This document shows, in pieces, positions 1 to 9,406 of a stretch of DNA of 52,135 bases. The stretch is from the NCBI RefSeq assembly GCF_014193375.1, contig NZ_JACHZF010000022.1:14361-66495 (forward strand). Direction: 5' to 3'. Position 1 is the stretch's first letter, and each line of letters begins with the position of its first letter. The notes beneath the pieces were generated by a model, which was not told the origin of the DNA, made no database searches, and saw only the letters and a list, made by a program, of their open reading frames with translations. Position numbers and translations under genes: made by a program. This DNA comes from Halomonas campaniensis (GTDB lineage: Bacteria; Pseudomonadota; Gammaproteobacteria; Pseudomonadales; Halomonadaceae).

Positions 1-396
<396 letters not shown>

Positions 397-487
397 GGAC
401 AGAATCAGCCTCGCGGATGAACGAATCGCCACATCCTACCACCGCGCACCATGACTGTGGATAAGCCCGCGGGTACAATCCGCCCCC

Positions 488-1159
488 ATGACACGACGCC
501 GCCCCTCCTCTCGAAAGCCCCGCCCGCCCGCGAGCGCCAAGGCCAAGGGCCCCGGCCGCCGGAACGCCGGCCGCCGGAACGCTGGCCGGCTGCGCCTGAT
601 CGGCGGCGACTACCGCCGCCGGCTGCTGCCGGTGCTCGACAGCCCCGGCCTGCGCCCCACTCCCGACCGGGTGCGCGAGACCCTGTTCAACTGGCTGGCC
701 GCCGCCACGCCCGGCGCCCGGGTCCTGGACCTCTTTGCCGGCACCGGGGCCCTGGGGCTGGAAGCACTCTCGCGGGGCGCCCGAAAGGCCTCCTTCGTGG
801 AGCGCGACCCCCGGGTGGCCCGCCAGCTGGAGGAGAACCTGGCGACGCTCCAGGCCGACGAGCGGGGTCGGGTCATCGTCGGCGACGCCCTGACCTTCCT
901 CGCCGAGGGGCCGACGCCCTGCTCGCTGGCATTCCTCGACCCGCCCTTCCGCCAGGGGCTCGCCGAGCCCTGCTGCGCCGCCCTGGAGGCGGGCTGGCTC
1001 ACCGGCGACGCCTGGATCTACGTGGAGACCGAAGCGGGGATCGAGCCCAGGGTGCCGGCGACATGGCAGCTGCACCGCGAGGTGCGCGCCGGCGACAGTC
1101 ACGGCCGGCTCTACCGCCGCGCCGCCGCCGCCTCGTCGCCGCCCGACGACGCTTGCTGA
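488..1159 (+). CDS. rsmD: RsmD, 16S rRNA (guanine966-N2)-methyltransferase
   Basis: A 223-residue protein of the RsmD family, which methylates G966 of 16S rRNA in the small subunit using S-adenosylmethionine. The N-terminal 35 residues are Arg/Lys/Pro-rich and probably disordered or RNA-binding. The SAM-binding motif VLDLFAGTGALGLEAL lies around residues 79-94 and the N6/N2-methylase signature DPPF around 156-159. The motif RPTPDRVRETLFNWL is characteristic of the family. The gene is divergent from ftsY and upstream of zapB. The ATG at 488 is only 92 bases from the ftsY start, so the two probably share a divergent promoter region. Confidence 0.93.
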   Translation: MTRRRPSSRKPRPPASAKAKGPGRRNAGRRNAGRLRLIGGDYRRRLLPVLDSPGLRPTPDRVRETLFNWLAAATPGARVLDLFAGTGALGLEALSRGARKASFVERDPRVARQLEENLATLQADERGRVIVGDALTFLAEGPTPCSLAFLDPPFRQGLAEPCCAALEAGWLTGDAWIYVETEAGIEPRVPATWQLHREVRAGDSHGRLYRRAAAASSPPDDAC

Positions 1160-1259
1160 GCCAGGGGCTCGGCGTTACGCTGCAGCCTCGGCACCGCCCG
1201 CGACGGGCGCCGGCTCGGCCGCAAGGACCACCCCCGGAACGACACCCCAGGAGAAAAGG

Positions 1260-1451
1260 ATGAGCATCGAACTCTTCAACCGGCTCGAACAGAAGGTCGC
1301 CAGCGCCGTCGAGGCCCTGGAACTGCTGAAGATGGAAGCCGAGGAGCTGCGCGAGGAAAACAGCCGACTGAAGCAGGAGCGTGAGGAGTGGGAGCGCCGG
1401 CTTTCGGCCCTGCTGGGCAAGTTCGACGACGTCGATACCGGCGGCAACTGA
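1260..1451 (+). CDS. zapB: ZapB-like cell division coiled-coil protein
   Basis: A 63-residue, almost entirely coiled-coil acidic protein (MSIELFNRLEQKVASAVEAL, then Leu/Glu heptads to about residue 50). ZapB proteins are short coiled coils that join the Z-ring through ZapA and help link it to the terminus macrodomain. Length, N-terminal sequence and composition fit the family. A strong ribosome-binding site (AGGAGAAAAGG) sits directly before the ATG. No enzymatic domain is present. Other short coiled-coil proteins could look alike, but the N-terminal LFNRLEQKV segment is typical. Confidence 0.8.
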   Translation: MSIELFNRLEQKVASAVEALELLKMEAEELREENSRLKQEREEWERRLSALLGKFDDVDTGGN

Positions 1452-1459
1452 CAGCGGCC

Positions 1460-1489
1460 GGGCGCCCGCCTCTCAGGTGGCGGGCGTCC
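1460..1489. terminator. Hairpin between convergent zapB and rimI
   Basis: An 11-bp stem (1460-1470 with 1479-1489, one G-T pair) surrounds an 8-base loop. The rimI stop codon (1473-1475) lies in the loop. Position between convergent genes fits a bidirectional terminator, but there is no clear U-run. Confidence 0.5.
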
Positions 1490-1988
1490 GGACCAGCGGG
1501 AGCGACATCAGCACCGCGTCCTCCCGCAACGCCCCGGGCTCCCGGGGCGGATAGTACCCCCGCCGGCGGCCATCCTCCCCGAAACCGCCGCGCCGATAGA
1601 GGGCGATGGCCGCCAGGTTGCCCGCCCTGACCTCCAGCAGCAGCCGCTCGCTGCCCCACTCGCGGGCCTGGTCGACCACCACGCCGAGCAGCGTCCCGGC
1701 AAGCCCCTGGCCGCGCCGGGCACCGTCCACCAGGATCGCCTGGAGCTCCGCCTCGAAGGGCAGCCGAGCCACCGTGGCATAGGCCACTAGCCCATCACCC
1801 CCCAGCGGGGTCTCGCCGGCCATCAGGCCGAACACCGCCGTGGCAGGGTCCGCCAGGACAGACCTCAGCTGCGACGCGGAACCGCCCGTGGGCCAGACGT
1901 GGGCCGCCTCCAGCGCCACCACGGGCGGGAGGTCGGCCTCCGTCAGGCGCACCAGCACCGGCTTCGCTGCCTGCGTGCTAGCCCTCAC
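1473..1988 (-). CDS. rimI: RimI, ribosomal protein bS18 alanine N-acetyltransferase
   Basis: A GNAT-fold acetyltransferase of 171 residues. The acetyl-CoA loop is visible as the segment DGARRGQGLAGTLL near the middle, followed by the ERLLLEVRAGNLAAIALYRRGGF region typical of RimI. RimI acetylates the N-terminal alanine of ribosomal protein S18 and can act on other proteins. The start is GTG at 1988 and overlaps the end of the upstream HolD-like gene by 11 bases. The holD-rimI pairing is also found in Escherichia coli, which strengthens both calls. Confidence 0.85.
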   Translation of the reverse strand: MRASTQAAKPVLVRLTEADLPPVVALEAAHVWPTGGSASQLRSVLADPATAVFGLMAGETPLGGDGLVAYATVARLPFEAELQAILVDGARRGQGLAGTLLGVVVDQAREWGSERLLLEVRAGNLAAIALYRRGGFGEDGRRRGYYPPREPGALREDAVLMSLPLVRTPAT

Positions 1989-2802
1989 CCGGCCTCTCCT
2001 CGGCGGACGCCTGCCACGCCTGGCCCCAGGCCAGCAGCTGCGGCAGCAGCGCTCGCTTGGCCTCGGCGCTGACGGCCAGCTCCGCCAGGGAGGGCCCCTG
2101 CCAGGCGGGCAGCTCCAGCAGCGGGCAGCGGCCGTCGGCCACGGTCAGGACCCGGCCCAGGGCCTCGTCATGGCCGAACAGCAGCAGCCGCTCGGGCAGC
2201 CAGCCGCGGCGGCGCGCGCCAGCCACGAAGGCCTGCACGCCCTGGCGCGCCTCCTCGAGGGGCGCCTCCACCGGCAGGCCCTCCTGCAGCGGCCAGCGAA
2301 AGGGCTCGAAGGGAGGCAGCGCCCGGGCCGGGACACCGGCGGCCTGCAGCAGGTTGGCGAGCAGCGCCAGGTGGGTGCGTTCGGGGGCCGCCTCCCCCGG
2401 CAGCAGCAGCAGCCAGCGCCCCTCGAGACAGGCCACCTGGAAGGTGAAGTGCAGCGCCTCGGCGGGGGCGACAGCGGCCTCGTCGGAGGCTGGGTCGGCC
2501 GCGGGCGGCGTGGCCTCGGGCGGAGCGCCACCCAGCAGCGCCCGCGCCTTGCCGGGGCCGGCCGGGCGCTGGCCTCGCTCGCGAGGGGAAGGCTCCGGCG
2601 CCTCCCGCGGCACCGTAGGCGTCTTCGCCGCCTCGTCCAGCAGGGCATGCAGCCGCTCCCCGGGGGGCTCGGGCGGCGGCGCCTCGGGCAGCTCCCAGTC
2701 GCAGGCCGGGGTCGGCCGGGCATTGGGCAGCGCATAGCGCGCCACCCAGGCCGTCAGCCCCATGGCCTCCAGATACTGCAGACGCTGCGGCTCGGGGGTC
2801 AC
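1978..2802 (-). CDS. HolD-like protein (DNA polymerase III psi subunit family)
   Basis: A 274-residue protein. Its first 35 residues (RLQYLEAMGLTAWVARY) resemble the N-terminus of HolD, the psi subunit that bridges the clamp loader and chi. It then has a Pro/Ala/Glu-rich linker (about residues 45-115) and an alpha/beta C-terminal half with LLLLPGE and LLLFGHDEALGRVL segments. At 274 residues it is about twice the length of E. coli HolD, mainly because of the linker. It starts with GTG at 2802, overlapping the bolA stop in a GTGA arrangement, and is followed by rimI, the gene next to holD in E. coli. The assignment is from weak similarity plus neighbourhood. Confidence 0.55.
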   Translation of the reverse strand: MTPEPQRLQYLEAMGLTAWVARYALPNARPTPACDWELPEAPPPEPPGERLHALLDEAAKTPTVPREAPEPSPRERGQRPAGPGKARALLGGAPPEATPPAADPASDEAAVAPAEALHFTFQVACLEGRWLLLLPGEAAPERTHLALLANLLQAAGVPARALPPFEPFRWPLQEGLPVEAPLEEARQGVQAFVAGARRRGWLPERLLLFGHDEALGRVLTVADGRCPLLELPAWQGPSLAELAVSAEAKRALLPQLLAWGQAWQASAEERPGEG

Positions 2803-3110
2803 GACTGGCTGCCGCCCCGGCAGTCGGGGGAGTCCGGGCGGGACTGCCCGCTGGCCTGCCACTCGGCGGGCGTATAGAGGTGCAGGGCCAGGGCGTGGAC
2901 CGGCCCGGCCAGCTCGTCGGCCAGCAGCGCGTAGAGCTGCTGATGACGCTTCACCGGCATCAGCCCCTCGAAGCGCTCGGAGACGAGGGTCACCTTGAAG
3001 TGGGTCTCGGAATTGGCCGGCACGCTGTGCCGGTGGCTCTCGTTCTCCACCGCCACGAAGACGGGATCGAGAGCCTGCAGCTTCTCTTCGATGATGGCCT
3101 GGATGCGCAT
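2799..3110 (-). CDS. bolA: BolA family protein
   Basis: A 103-residue BolA/IbaG-family protein starting at ATG 3110, behind a good ribosome-binding site (GGGGAGGTGCC). BolA proteins have a class II KH-like fold and bind [2Fe-2S] clusters jointly with monothiol glutaredoxins; E. coli BolA affects cell shape and stress responses. Visible family features are the early ENES-H segment, HFKVTLVSERFEGLMPVKRHQQLY with the conserved His, and HALALHLYTPAEW. The C-terminal 15 residues are low-complexity. An upstream in-frame start at 3143 lacks a matching ribosome-binding site and would add 11 non-homologous residues. Confidence 0.9.
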   Translation of the reverse strand: MRIQAIIEEKLQALDPVFVAVENESHRHSVPANSETHFKVTLVSERFEGLMPVKRHQQLYALLADELAGPVHALALHLYTPAEWQASGQSRPDSPDCRGGSQS

Positions 3111-3152
3111 GGCACCTCCCCGGTAGGCAAGTGGATGCCCCATTGTACTCGC

Positions 3153-4571
3153 TCAGTCGCTCGCCGACGACGACTCGGCGGCGCGACGCCGGCGGGCCTG
3201 GGCGGCACCGGCCAGGGGAGTGCGGGCGAGGCTGGCCGACAGGGCCACCAGGCAGGCCGCCCCGCCCACCCAGAGCGTGGCCTGCACCGGGGCCCCGGCG
3301 GCCAGGAAGGCCCCCACCAGGGCCACCCCCAGGGACTGCCCCACGGTACGCGAGGTGCTCATGGCGCCGGAGGCACTGGCGCTGCGCTCCCGCGGCACCG
3401 TGCTCATCAACTCGCGATTGTTGGGCGGCTGGAAGAGCCCGAAGCCGACGCCGCACAGCAGCATGCGCCACAGCACGTCGACCACCCCGGCCCCGGCATC
3501 GAGCCAGGCCAGCGAGACCAGCCCCGCCAGCAGCAGCGCGAGCCCGGTGGAGGCCAGCAGGCTGGGATTGACCCGGTCGGCCAGGCGCCCGGCCCGGGGT
3601 CCCACCAGCATGATCGCCAGCGGCCAGGGGGTGAACAGCCAGGCGGTCTCGAGCGGCGAGAACCCCATCTCCTGCTGGAACAGGAAGGAGAGCGCCACGA
3701 AGGCCAGGCCCTGGCCCACGAAGGCCGTGCCCTGGGCGGCGAGTGCCAGGCTGAAGCGCGGCTCGGCGAAGATGTCCAGCGGCAGCAGCGGATGGGTGGC
3801 ACGGCGCTGGCGCCGCAGGAAGCCCCATGCCGCCGCGATGCTCAGCGCCAGCCAGGCCACCACCTGCCAGGCGGGCGCCTGGTGGCCGACGCCGTCCATG
3901 GCCATGAAGAAGCCGCCGAGCATCGCCACCGAGAGCAGTGCGCCGGCCATGTCGAAGCCCCCTCGCCGACCGGCCTCCCGCGGCAGCGCCCGCCACGCCA
4001 GGACCACCGCGATCACGCCCAGCGGCAGGTGCAGGGCGAACAGCCAGGGCCAGTCCGCCACCGAGAGCACCAGGCCGCCGATGGCCGGCCCCGTGGCATA
4101 GCCGGCGGCGACCACCATGGCGGAGAGGCCCAGCGCGCTGCCGAGCAGCCGCGAGGGGAAGATGGAGCGGTAGAGCGACGGCCCGATGGAGAGCGTCGCC
4201 GCGGCCCCGAGCCCCTGCAGGGCGCGGAACACCAGCAGCGACTCCAGGCTGGTGGAGAGCGCACTGCCCAGCGACGCCAGGGTGAAGACGCCTACCCCCG
4301 CCACGTAGAGCCGGCGGCGGCTGACCAGTTCGCTCAGCGCGGCGAACACCAGCAGGAAGGCCGCGCAGCTAATCTGGAAGAGGTTGGTCACCCAGACGGC
4401 CCGGGAGGCCGACACCTCGAGGCCTGTCGCGATCGAGGGCAGGGCAATGTTGACCATGGTGGTGTCCACCACCGCCATCAGTGTACCGAGCACCAGCGCC
4501 AGCACGGCCAGGCGACGCGCCGGCCCGGGCAGGCCGTCGTCGCCGGGGCGTGAATCGAAGAGTCGGCTCAT
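3153..4571 (-). CDS. DHA2-type MFS drug/solute efflux transporter
   Basis: A 472-residue, highly hydrophobic protein of the major facilitator superfamily, in the drug:H+ antiporter-2 group (EmrB/QacA-like). The first membrane segment carries the family motif DTTMVNIALPSIATGLE near residues 36-52, which is diagnostic for DHA2 members. The RALQGLGAAATLSIGP segment matches motif C-like features. About 12-14 membrane helices can be drawn. The substrate cannot be read from sequence. No membrane-fusion partner or regulator gene lies beside it, so it probably works alone in the inner membrane. It is single on its strand, between bolA and a small unknown gene. Confidence 0.85.
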   Translation of the reverse strand: MSRLFDSRPGDDGLPGPARRLAVLALVLGTLMAVVDTTMVNIALPSIATGLEVSASRAVWVTNLFQISCAAFLLVFAALSELVSRRRLYVAGVGVFTLASLGSALSTSLESLLVFRALQGLGAAATLSIGPSLYRSIFPSRLLGSALGLSAMVVAAGYATGPAIGGLVLSVADWPWLFALHLPLGVIAVVLAWRALPREAGRRGGFDMAGALLSVAMLGGFFMAMDGVGHQAPAWQVVAWLALSIAAAWGFLRRQRRATHPLLPLDIFAEPRFSLALAAQGTAFVGQGLAFVALSFLFQQEMGFSPLETAWLFTPWPLAIMLVGPRAGRLADRVNPSLLASTGLALLLAGLVSLAWLDAGAGVVDVLWRMLLCGVGFGLFQPPNNRELMSTVPRERSASASGAMSTSRTVGQSLGVALVGAFLAAGAPVQATLWVGGAACLVALSASLARTPLAGAAQARRRRAAESSSASD

Positions 4572-4601
4572 CCTGTTTCCATCACGGCGGGGTCGATAAC
4601 G

Positions 4602-4626
4602 AAGAAACCGGCCGAAGCCGGTTTCT
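4602..4626 (-). terminator. Rho-independent-like terminator with UUCG tetraloop
   Basis: A perfect 9-bp stem (4604-4612 with 4617-4625) closes a CGAA loop on the plus strand, which reads C(UUCG)G on the minus strand: the extra-stable tetraloop. A U-rich stretch (TTCTTCGTTATC) follows on the minus strand. It lies 25 bases after the stop of the gene at 4650. Confidence 0.8.
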
Positions 4627-4649
4627 CGAGGGGAGTGGCCGGTCAGGGA

Positions 4650-5036
4650 TCAGTCCTGATCGGTCTCCAGCAGCAGGCTGTCGTCCACCTCGGAGATCTC
4701 CAGGGCCGCCTCGTCGTCGAGGTCGATGGCCAGGTAGCTGTGCTCGACGCGCAGGAAGCGCTGGAACAGCGGCCAGTCGATGGCCTCGGGCCACTGCCGC
4801 TCGTCTTCCTCCCAGGCACGCAGCTCGGTCTCGAGGATCTCGAGATAGCGCTCGCGCACGAAGGACTCCAGGGCCTCGGGGGTGTCCATCTCCGGTATCA
4901 GGTAGACGGTGCTCTCCCGTTCGACGTCGGCGAGCGTCAGGTCATCATCGCCAAGGGTGGGCTCGAGCCCGTTGATCCAGTCCACGAAAGGCTGGGTCGG
5001 GCGCACGCTCAGGGCGGAGCGGTTGAGCAGTTTCAT
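4650..5036 (-). CDS. Conserved small acidic protein of unknown function
   Basis: A 128-residue acidic cytoplasmic protein starting at ATG 5036 behind GAGGAG. I do not recognise a named family. Visible features are a start MKLLNRSALSVRPTQPFVDWI, the segment TLADVERESTVYLIPE, a helix rich in Glu (ESFVRERYLEILETELRAWEEDE), a WPEAIDWPLFQRFLRVEH segment, and an acidic C-terminus. There is no signal peptide or membrane segment. It sits directly downstream of lysS and is closed by the terminator at 4602-4626. The in-frame ATG at 5096 lies within the lysS end region and has no good ribosome-binding site. Confidence 0.75.
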   Translation of the reverse strand: MKLLNRSALSVRPTQPFVDWINGLEPTLGDDDLTLADVERESTVYLIPEMDTPEALESFVRERYLEILETELRAWEEDERQWPEAIDWPLFQRFLRVEHSYLAIDLDDEAALEISEVDDSLLLETDQD

Positions 5037-5096
5037 GGCGGTCTCCTCGACGTCGAAACGGTGACCATTATGGGCGCCGCAGGCGGTGTTTACCAA

Positions 5097-6662
5097 CTAT
5101 TCCACCTCGGGCCGCATGGCCGGGAAGAGCAGCACATCGCGGATCGAGGCGCTGTCGGTGAACAGCATCACCAGCCGGTCGATGCCGATGCCCTCGCCGG
5201 CGGTGGGCGGCAGGCCATACTCGAGCGCGCGCACGTAGTCGGCGTCGTAGTACATCGCCTCAAGGTCGCCGGCGTCCTTCTCCGCCGCCTGGGCGCGGAA
5301 GCGCTCGGCCTGGTCCTCGGCATCGTTGAGCTCCGAGAAGCCGTTGGCGATCTCGCGGCCGCCGACGAAGAACTCGAAGCGCTCGGTGACGAAGGGGTCG
5401 GAATCCTTGCGCCGCGCCAGCGGGCTCACCTCGGTGGGGTACTCGGTGATGAAGGTGGGCTGCTTCAGGCGATGCTCGACGGTCTTCTCGAAGATCTCGA
5501 TCTGGATCTTGCCCAGCCCCCAGCCGTCCTTGACGTCGATATCCAGCCGCTCGGCGATCTGGCGCGCGGCGGACTCGTCGGCCAGCGCCTCGGCGTGGAT
5601 GTCCGGGTTGAACTCGAGGATCGCATCGAACACCGTGATCCGCTTCAGCGGGCTGCCGAAGTCATACTCGAAGGTCTCGAGCACCTCGCCCTCGCTGTTG
5701 CGCACCGTGTTGACCACCGTGGTGGTCCCCAGCACCTGGCGGGCCACGCTGCGCAGCATCTCCTCGGTCAGGTCCATCAGGTCGTGATGGTTCGCATGGG
5801 CCTGATAGAACTCGATCATCGTGAACTCGGGGTTGTGCCGAGTGGAGAGGCCCTCGTTGCGGAAGTTGCGGTTGATCTCGAAGACCCGCTCGAAGCCGCC
5901 CACCACCAGGCGCTTCAGGTAGAGCTCCGGCGCGATGCGCAGGTACATGTCGATGTCCAGCGCGTTGTGGTGGGTGATGAAGGGACGCGCCGTGGCGCCG
6001 CCGGGAATCGGCTGCAGCATCGGCGTCTCCACCTCCATGAAGCCGCGCTCCTCGAAGAAGCGGCGCATGGCGCTGATCACCCCGGCCCGGGTCTCGAAGA
6101 CCCGGCGCGAGTCGGGGTTCATGATCAGGTCCACGTAGCGCTGCCGGTAGCGCGCCTCCATGTCGGTCAGGCCGTGGAACTTGTCGGGCAGCGGGCGCAG
6201 GCTCTTGGTGAGCAGCTTCGCCTCGACCATCATCACGTAGAGGTCGCCCTTGCCGGACTTGTGGATCGGCCCGCGGGCCGCGACGATGTCGCCGATGTCC
6301 CAGCCCTTGACGTCCTCCAGCACCTCGGCCGGCAGCCCCTTCTTGTCGACATAGAGCTGGATTTGGCCCGAGGCGTCCTGGATGACGATGAACGGGCCCC
6401 GCTTGCGCATGATGCGCCCAGCCACCGATGCCTGGCGGTCCAGCGCTTCCAGCTCGGCCTTGTCCCTGTCGCCCAGCTCATTGATCAGCTCCGCCGCCTG
6501 GCTGTCGCGGCGGAAGTCGTTGGGGAAGGCGCTCTCGCCGCGCTCGGCGGCCCGCTCGCGACGCGCGGCCAGCTTGGCGCGGCGCTCGGCGATCAGGCGG
6601 TTCTCGTCGTTCTGCGGGCTGCTTTGTGAAGGGCTATCCGGTGATGAGCTCTCGTTGGCCAT
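5097..6662 (-). CDS. lysS: LysS, lysyl-tRNA synthetase (class II)
   Basis: A 521-residue class IIb synthetase that charges tRNA(Lys). The N-terminal 30 residues are Ser/Asp/Gln-rich. An OB-fold anticodon-binding domain follows ([22 protein letters not shown] region), then the catalytic domain. Motif 1 is near [20 protein letters not shown], motif 2 contains [21 protein letters not shown], and motif 3 ends with [14 protein letters not shown]. The start at 6662 is chosen because it lies 4 bases after the prfB stop, with an RBS (AGGATTG) inside prfB, and because the resulting N-terminus is of usual length. The prfB-lysS pairing is widely conserved. Confidence 0.96.
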   Translation of the reverse strand: MANESSSPDSPSQSSPQNDENRLIAERRAKLAARRERAAERGESAFPNDFRRDSQAAELINELGDRDKAELEALDRQASVAGRIMRKRGPFIVIQDASGQIQLYVDKKGLPAEVLEDVKGWDIGDIVAARGPIHKSGKGDLYVMMVEAKLLTKSLRPLPDKFHGLTDMEARYRQRYVDLIMNPDSRRVFETRAGVISAMRRFFEERGFMEVETPMLQPIPGGATARPFITHHNALDIDMYLRIAPELYLKRLVVGGFERVFEINRNFRNEGLSTRHNPEFTMIEFYQAHANHHDLMDLTEEMLRSVARQVLGTTTVVNTVRNSEGEVLETFEYDFGSPLKRITVFDAILEFNPDIHAEALADESAARQIAERLDIDVKDGWGLGKIQIEIFEKTVEHRLKQPTFITEYPTEVSPLARRKDSDPFVTERFEFFVGGREIANGFSELNDAEDQAERFRAQAAEKDAGDLEAMYYDADYVRALEYGLPPTAGEGIGIDRLVMLFTDSASIRDVLLFPAMRPEVE

Positions 6663-6666
6663 TTGG

Positions 6667-7765
6667 TTACAATCCTTGCTTGAGGCTGGCGACGATAAAC
6701 TGGTCCAGATCACCATCCAGCACCTTGTCGCAGTTGCTGGTCTGCACGCCGGTGCGCAGGTCCTTGATGCGCTGGTCGTCCAGCACGTAGGAGCGGATCT
6801 GGCTGCCCCAGCCGATGTCGGCCTTGGAGTCCTCCGCTTCCTGCTTGGCGGCGTTGCGCTTCTCCATCTCGTGTTCCCACAGCTTCGCCTTGAGCTGCTT
6901 CATGGCGAAGTCGCGGTTGGCGTGCTGGCTGCGCTGGCTCTGGCAGGCCACCACGATGCCGGTGGGCTCGTGGGTGATCCGCACCGCCGAGTCGGTGGTG
7001 TTGACGTGCTGGCCGCCGGCGCCGCTGGAGCGGTAGGTATCGACGCGCAGGTCCGCCGGGTTGATCTCGACCTCGAAGCTGTCGTCGATCTCCGGTGACA
7101 GGAACACCGAGGCGAACGAGGTATGGCGGCGGCCGCCGGAGTCGAAGGGGCTCTTGCGCACCAGGCGGTGCACGCCGGTCTCGGTGCGCAGCCAGCCGAA
7201 GGCGTGGTCGCCCTGGACATGCACCGTGGCGGACTTGATACCGGCCACCTCGCCGCCGGAGAGCTCGAGGATCTCGGCCTTGAAGCCGTGATGCTCGGCC
7301 CAGCGCAGGTACATGCGCAGCAGCATGTTGGCCCAGTCCTGGGCCTCGGTGCCGCCGGAGCCCGCCTGGATGTCCAGGTAGGCGTTGCTCTCGTCCATCT
7401 CGCCGGAGAACATGCGCCGGAACTCCAGCCGCTCGAGGCTCGCCTGCATGCCGTCGAGCTCCTTCTGGACCTCGGCGACGGTATCCTCGTCCTCCTCCAT
7501 CTCGGCCAGCTCCAGCAGGTCGCGGCTATCCGCGAGGCCCTGGTCGAGCTCGTCGATGGTCTGGACGATGGTTTCCAGCGAGGCGCGCTCCTTGCCCAGC
7601 TTCTGGGCGTAGTCCGGGTCGTTCCAGACGCCCGGGTCCTCGAGCTCGCGGGTGACTTCCTCTAGCCGATCCTTGCGTTCGGCATAGTCAAAGATACCCC
7701 CTCAGGACGTCTGTCCGCTCGGACAGGTCCTTGATGAGTTGGTGAATCGGGTTGGTTTCCAGCAT
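6667..7765 (-). CDS. prfB: PrfB, peptide chain release factor 2 (programmed +1 frameshift)
   Basis: Release factor 2 ends translation at UGA and UAA. The gene is in two frames: the first begins at ATG 7765 ([17 protein letters not shown]) and reaches an in-frame TGA at 7690-7688; the second continues from there to 6667. The junction has the Shine-Dalgarno-like AGGGGG, then TAT CTT TGA C, identical to the E. coli site; ribosomes slip +1 at CTT and read GAC. The tripeptide anticodon SPF appears as KSPFDSGG and the catalytic GGQ as GAGGQHVN. A second possible start ATG lies 9 bases upstream (7774). Low RF2 leads to pausing at the UGA and favours the shift, giving autoregulation. Confidence 0.97.
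7684..7705 (-). promoter_or_regulatory. prfB programmed +1 frameshift site
   Basis: Minus-strand order: AGGGGG (SD-like), TAT, slippery CTT (7693-7691), stop TGA (7690-7688), C. This matches the known RF2 autoregulatory shift site base for base in the core. Confidence 0.97.
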
Positions 7766-7850
7766 GGGGCTCATCCGAGTCAGCGTTGGAAAAACGGCCG
7801 CCGCGGCGCTGACATGTCGTCAAGGCCCCGGCGGCGCGAAAAGGACGCCT

Positions 7851-7879
7851 ATTGTAGCGAAACCCGCGCCCCGCCGCAC
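7851..7879 (-). promoter_or_regulatory. Possible prfB-lysS promoter
   Basis: A TACAAT -10 box on the minus strand (7856-7851) lies about 77 bases upstream of the prfB start. The -35 position, 17 bases further, is a poor match (GTGCGG), so this is a moderate prediction. Confidence 0.4.
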
Positions 7880-7913
7880 CCACCCCGCGCCAGGCTCGGC
7901 CACCCTGACGCAC

Positions 7914-7937
7914 GGAACCCGGCCTCGGCCGGGTTCC
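7914..7937 (-). terminator. Hairpin after fadL
   Basis: Perfect 11-base inverted repeat (7914-7924 and 7927-7937), effectively a 10-bp stem with a 4-base loop, 27 bases after the fadL stop on the minus strand. No strong U-run follows. Confidence 0.6.
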
Positions 7938-7963
7938 AGTGGTTACGCCTGGCTGGCCGCCGC

Positions 7964-9295
7964 TCAGAAGCGGTAGGTCAGCTGGGCGCCGAAGCCATGG
8001 GCCTCGTTCTTGTAGTCGGCGGAGTACGCGGATACCACATCCGGAACAGGTAAGCTCTCGTGGTCCACACGGCTTTGATCAACTCGTGTACCGCGCTCTG
8101 TCAGGTAGGAGTAGGCAAGATCCAGGGTCAGATTATCCGTGGGTGTCCAGCCGGCCCCGATGGAGAAGATGCGACGGTCGTCAGACGGGATTCGTGCGCT
8201 ACGGAAGTCATCACTGGTCGGAGTGAAGTCCAGCGTGATGCCCGCTCGCAACGCCAGTTGCGGATTCAGCTGGTACTCACCACCCAGCGAATAGGCCCAT
8301 GCATTGGAGTAATCCTGCTGCTCAAGGGTGATGGGGTCACCACCTGGATCGTTAGGGTCTACCACACGGATCTCGTTGAAGCGGCTCCAGCGGGTCCAAG
8401 AGGCACCCGCCATCAGCTTGAGATTGTCGCTCATCTGCTGAGTGATGGAGAAATTGACGGTCTCTGGTGTGGTCAGGTCCAGCTTGGCATCTCGGTTCAA
8501 TCGGTCGGGAGCAAATGTATCAACAAGCCCAGCTGGGTCTTTGGCGCGATAGTCACCCGTCAGCGTATAGCTGACCTTGGAGCGATAAGTCAGCCCAAAG
8601 GTCGTCTCGGGCACCGGCTGGAACAGCACGCCCAGGTTGTAACCCCAGCCATCATCATCGCCATCAACACGGGCATCCAAGTCTGATGAAGGGTCGGTCG
8701 GGTTAAAAGGGTTTGCTACTTGTCGATGCAATTCACCATCGACGCGGTTGTAGGTCACACCCGCACCAATTGACCACTGCTCATTGAAGCGATAGGAGAC
8801 CGTCGGCTGGGCACTCATCACGGTCAGCTCGGTGTAGTTGCCCAGATTCCGCCCGATGAAACCATCCTCATAGTCGGTCTTGGAGCCGAAGGGGGCGTAG
8901 ACACCGAAACCGAAGGCCAGGCGCTCATTGACCGGGTGTGCATAGAAGGCGAAGGGGATCAGTGTCCCAGGCACCATGTCTCCCTTCGATGAACCTTCAA
9001 TCGGAACAGGGCCGGCACCGAAGTCGCGAGTTGCTCTAGCATTGTCGATATCCGTGCTGACATCCAGATATGTCCCGCCGGCCGTCACCTGGGCGCGATC
9101 CAGGAACGACATGCCGGCCGGGTTGCCGAACACGATGGTGGCGTCGTTGACGTTGGAGCTGCGCCCGGCGTGGCCGTAGCCCTGGCCGCTGACGCTCTGC
9201 TCGTTGATCTGGTAGCCGCCGGCGTGGGCCTGGCTGGCGAAGGCGGCGGCGGCAATGGCCACGGCCAGTGAAAGCCTGTTGAACTTGTTCTTCAT
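7964..9295 (-). CDS. fadL: FadL-family outer-membrane long-chain fatty acid transporter
   Basis: A 443-residue outer-membrane beta-barrel of the FadL/TodX family, which moves long-chain fatty acids or other hydrophobic compounds inward. Residues 1-25 form a signal peptide ending SQAHA. The mature N-terminus GGYQINEQSVSGQGYGHAGRSS and the NPAG plug motif near residue 58 are typical, and the protein ends in aromatic LTYRF as barrel proteins do. The first 200 bases are very GC-rich, while roughly 8030-9080 is visibly less so, suggesting a mosaic origin of the surface-exposed part. The upstream region carries possible PsrA/TetR-like sites. It is transcribed away from the metal operon. Confidence 0.93.
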   Translation of the reverse strand: MKNKFNRLSLAVAIAAAAFASQAHAGGYQINEQSVSGQGYGHAGRSSNVNDATIVFGNPAGMSFLDRAQVTAGGTYLDVSTDIDNARATRDFGAGPVPIEGSSKGDMVPGTLIPFAFYAHPVNERLAFGFGVYAPFGSKTDYEDGFIGRNLGNYTELTVMSAQPTVSYRFNEQWSIGAGVTYNRVDGELHRQVANPFNPTDPSSDLDARVDGDDDGWGYNLGVLFQPVPETTFGLTYRSKVSYTLTGDYRAKDPAGLVDTFAPDRLNRDAKLDLTTPETVNFSITQQMSDNLKLMAGASWTRWSRFNEIRVVDPNDPGGDPITLEQQDYSNAWAYSLGGEYQLNPQLALRAGITLDFTPTSDDFRSARIPSDDRRIFSIGAGWTPTDNLTLDLAYSYLTERGTRVDQSRVDHESLPVPDVVSAYSADYKNEAHGFGAQLTYRF

Positions 9296-9406
9296 GACGT
9301 GACTTCCCTTGGATTCAGGTTCACGGGGAGTGGATCCGACCGGCCCTCATGGCGGGGCGATGGCGTGCCCTCCCCTTTTCTCGCAACGGGGACGCAGTTT
9401 CAAGGC

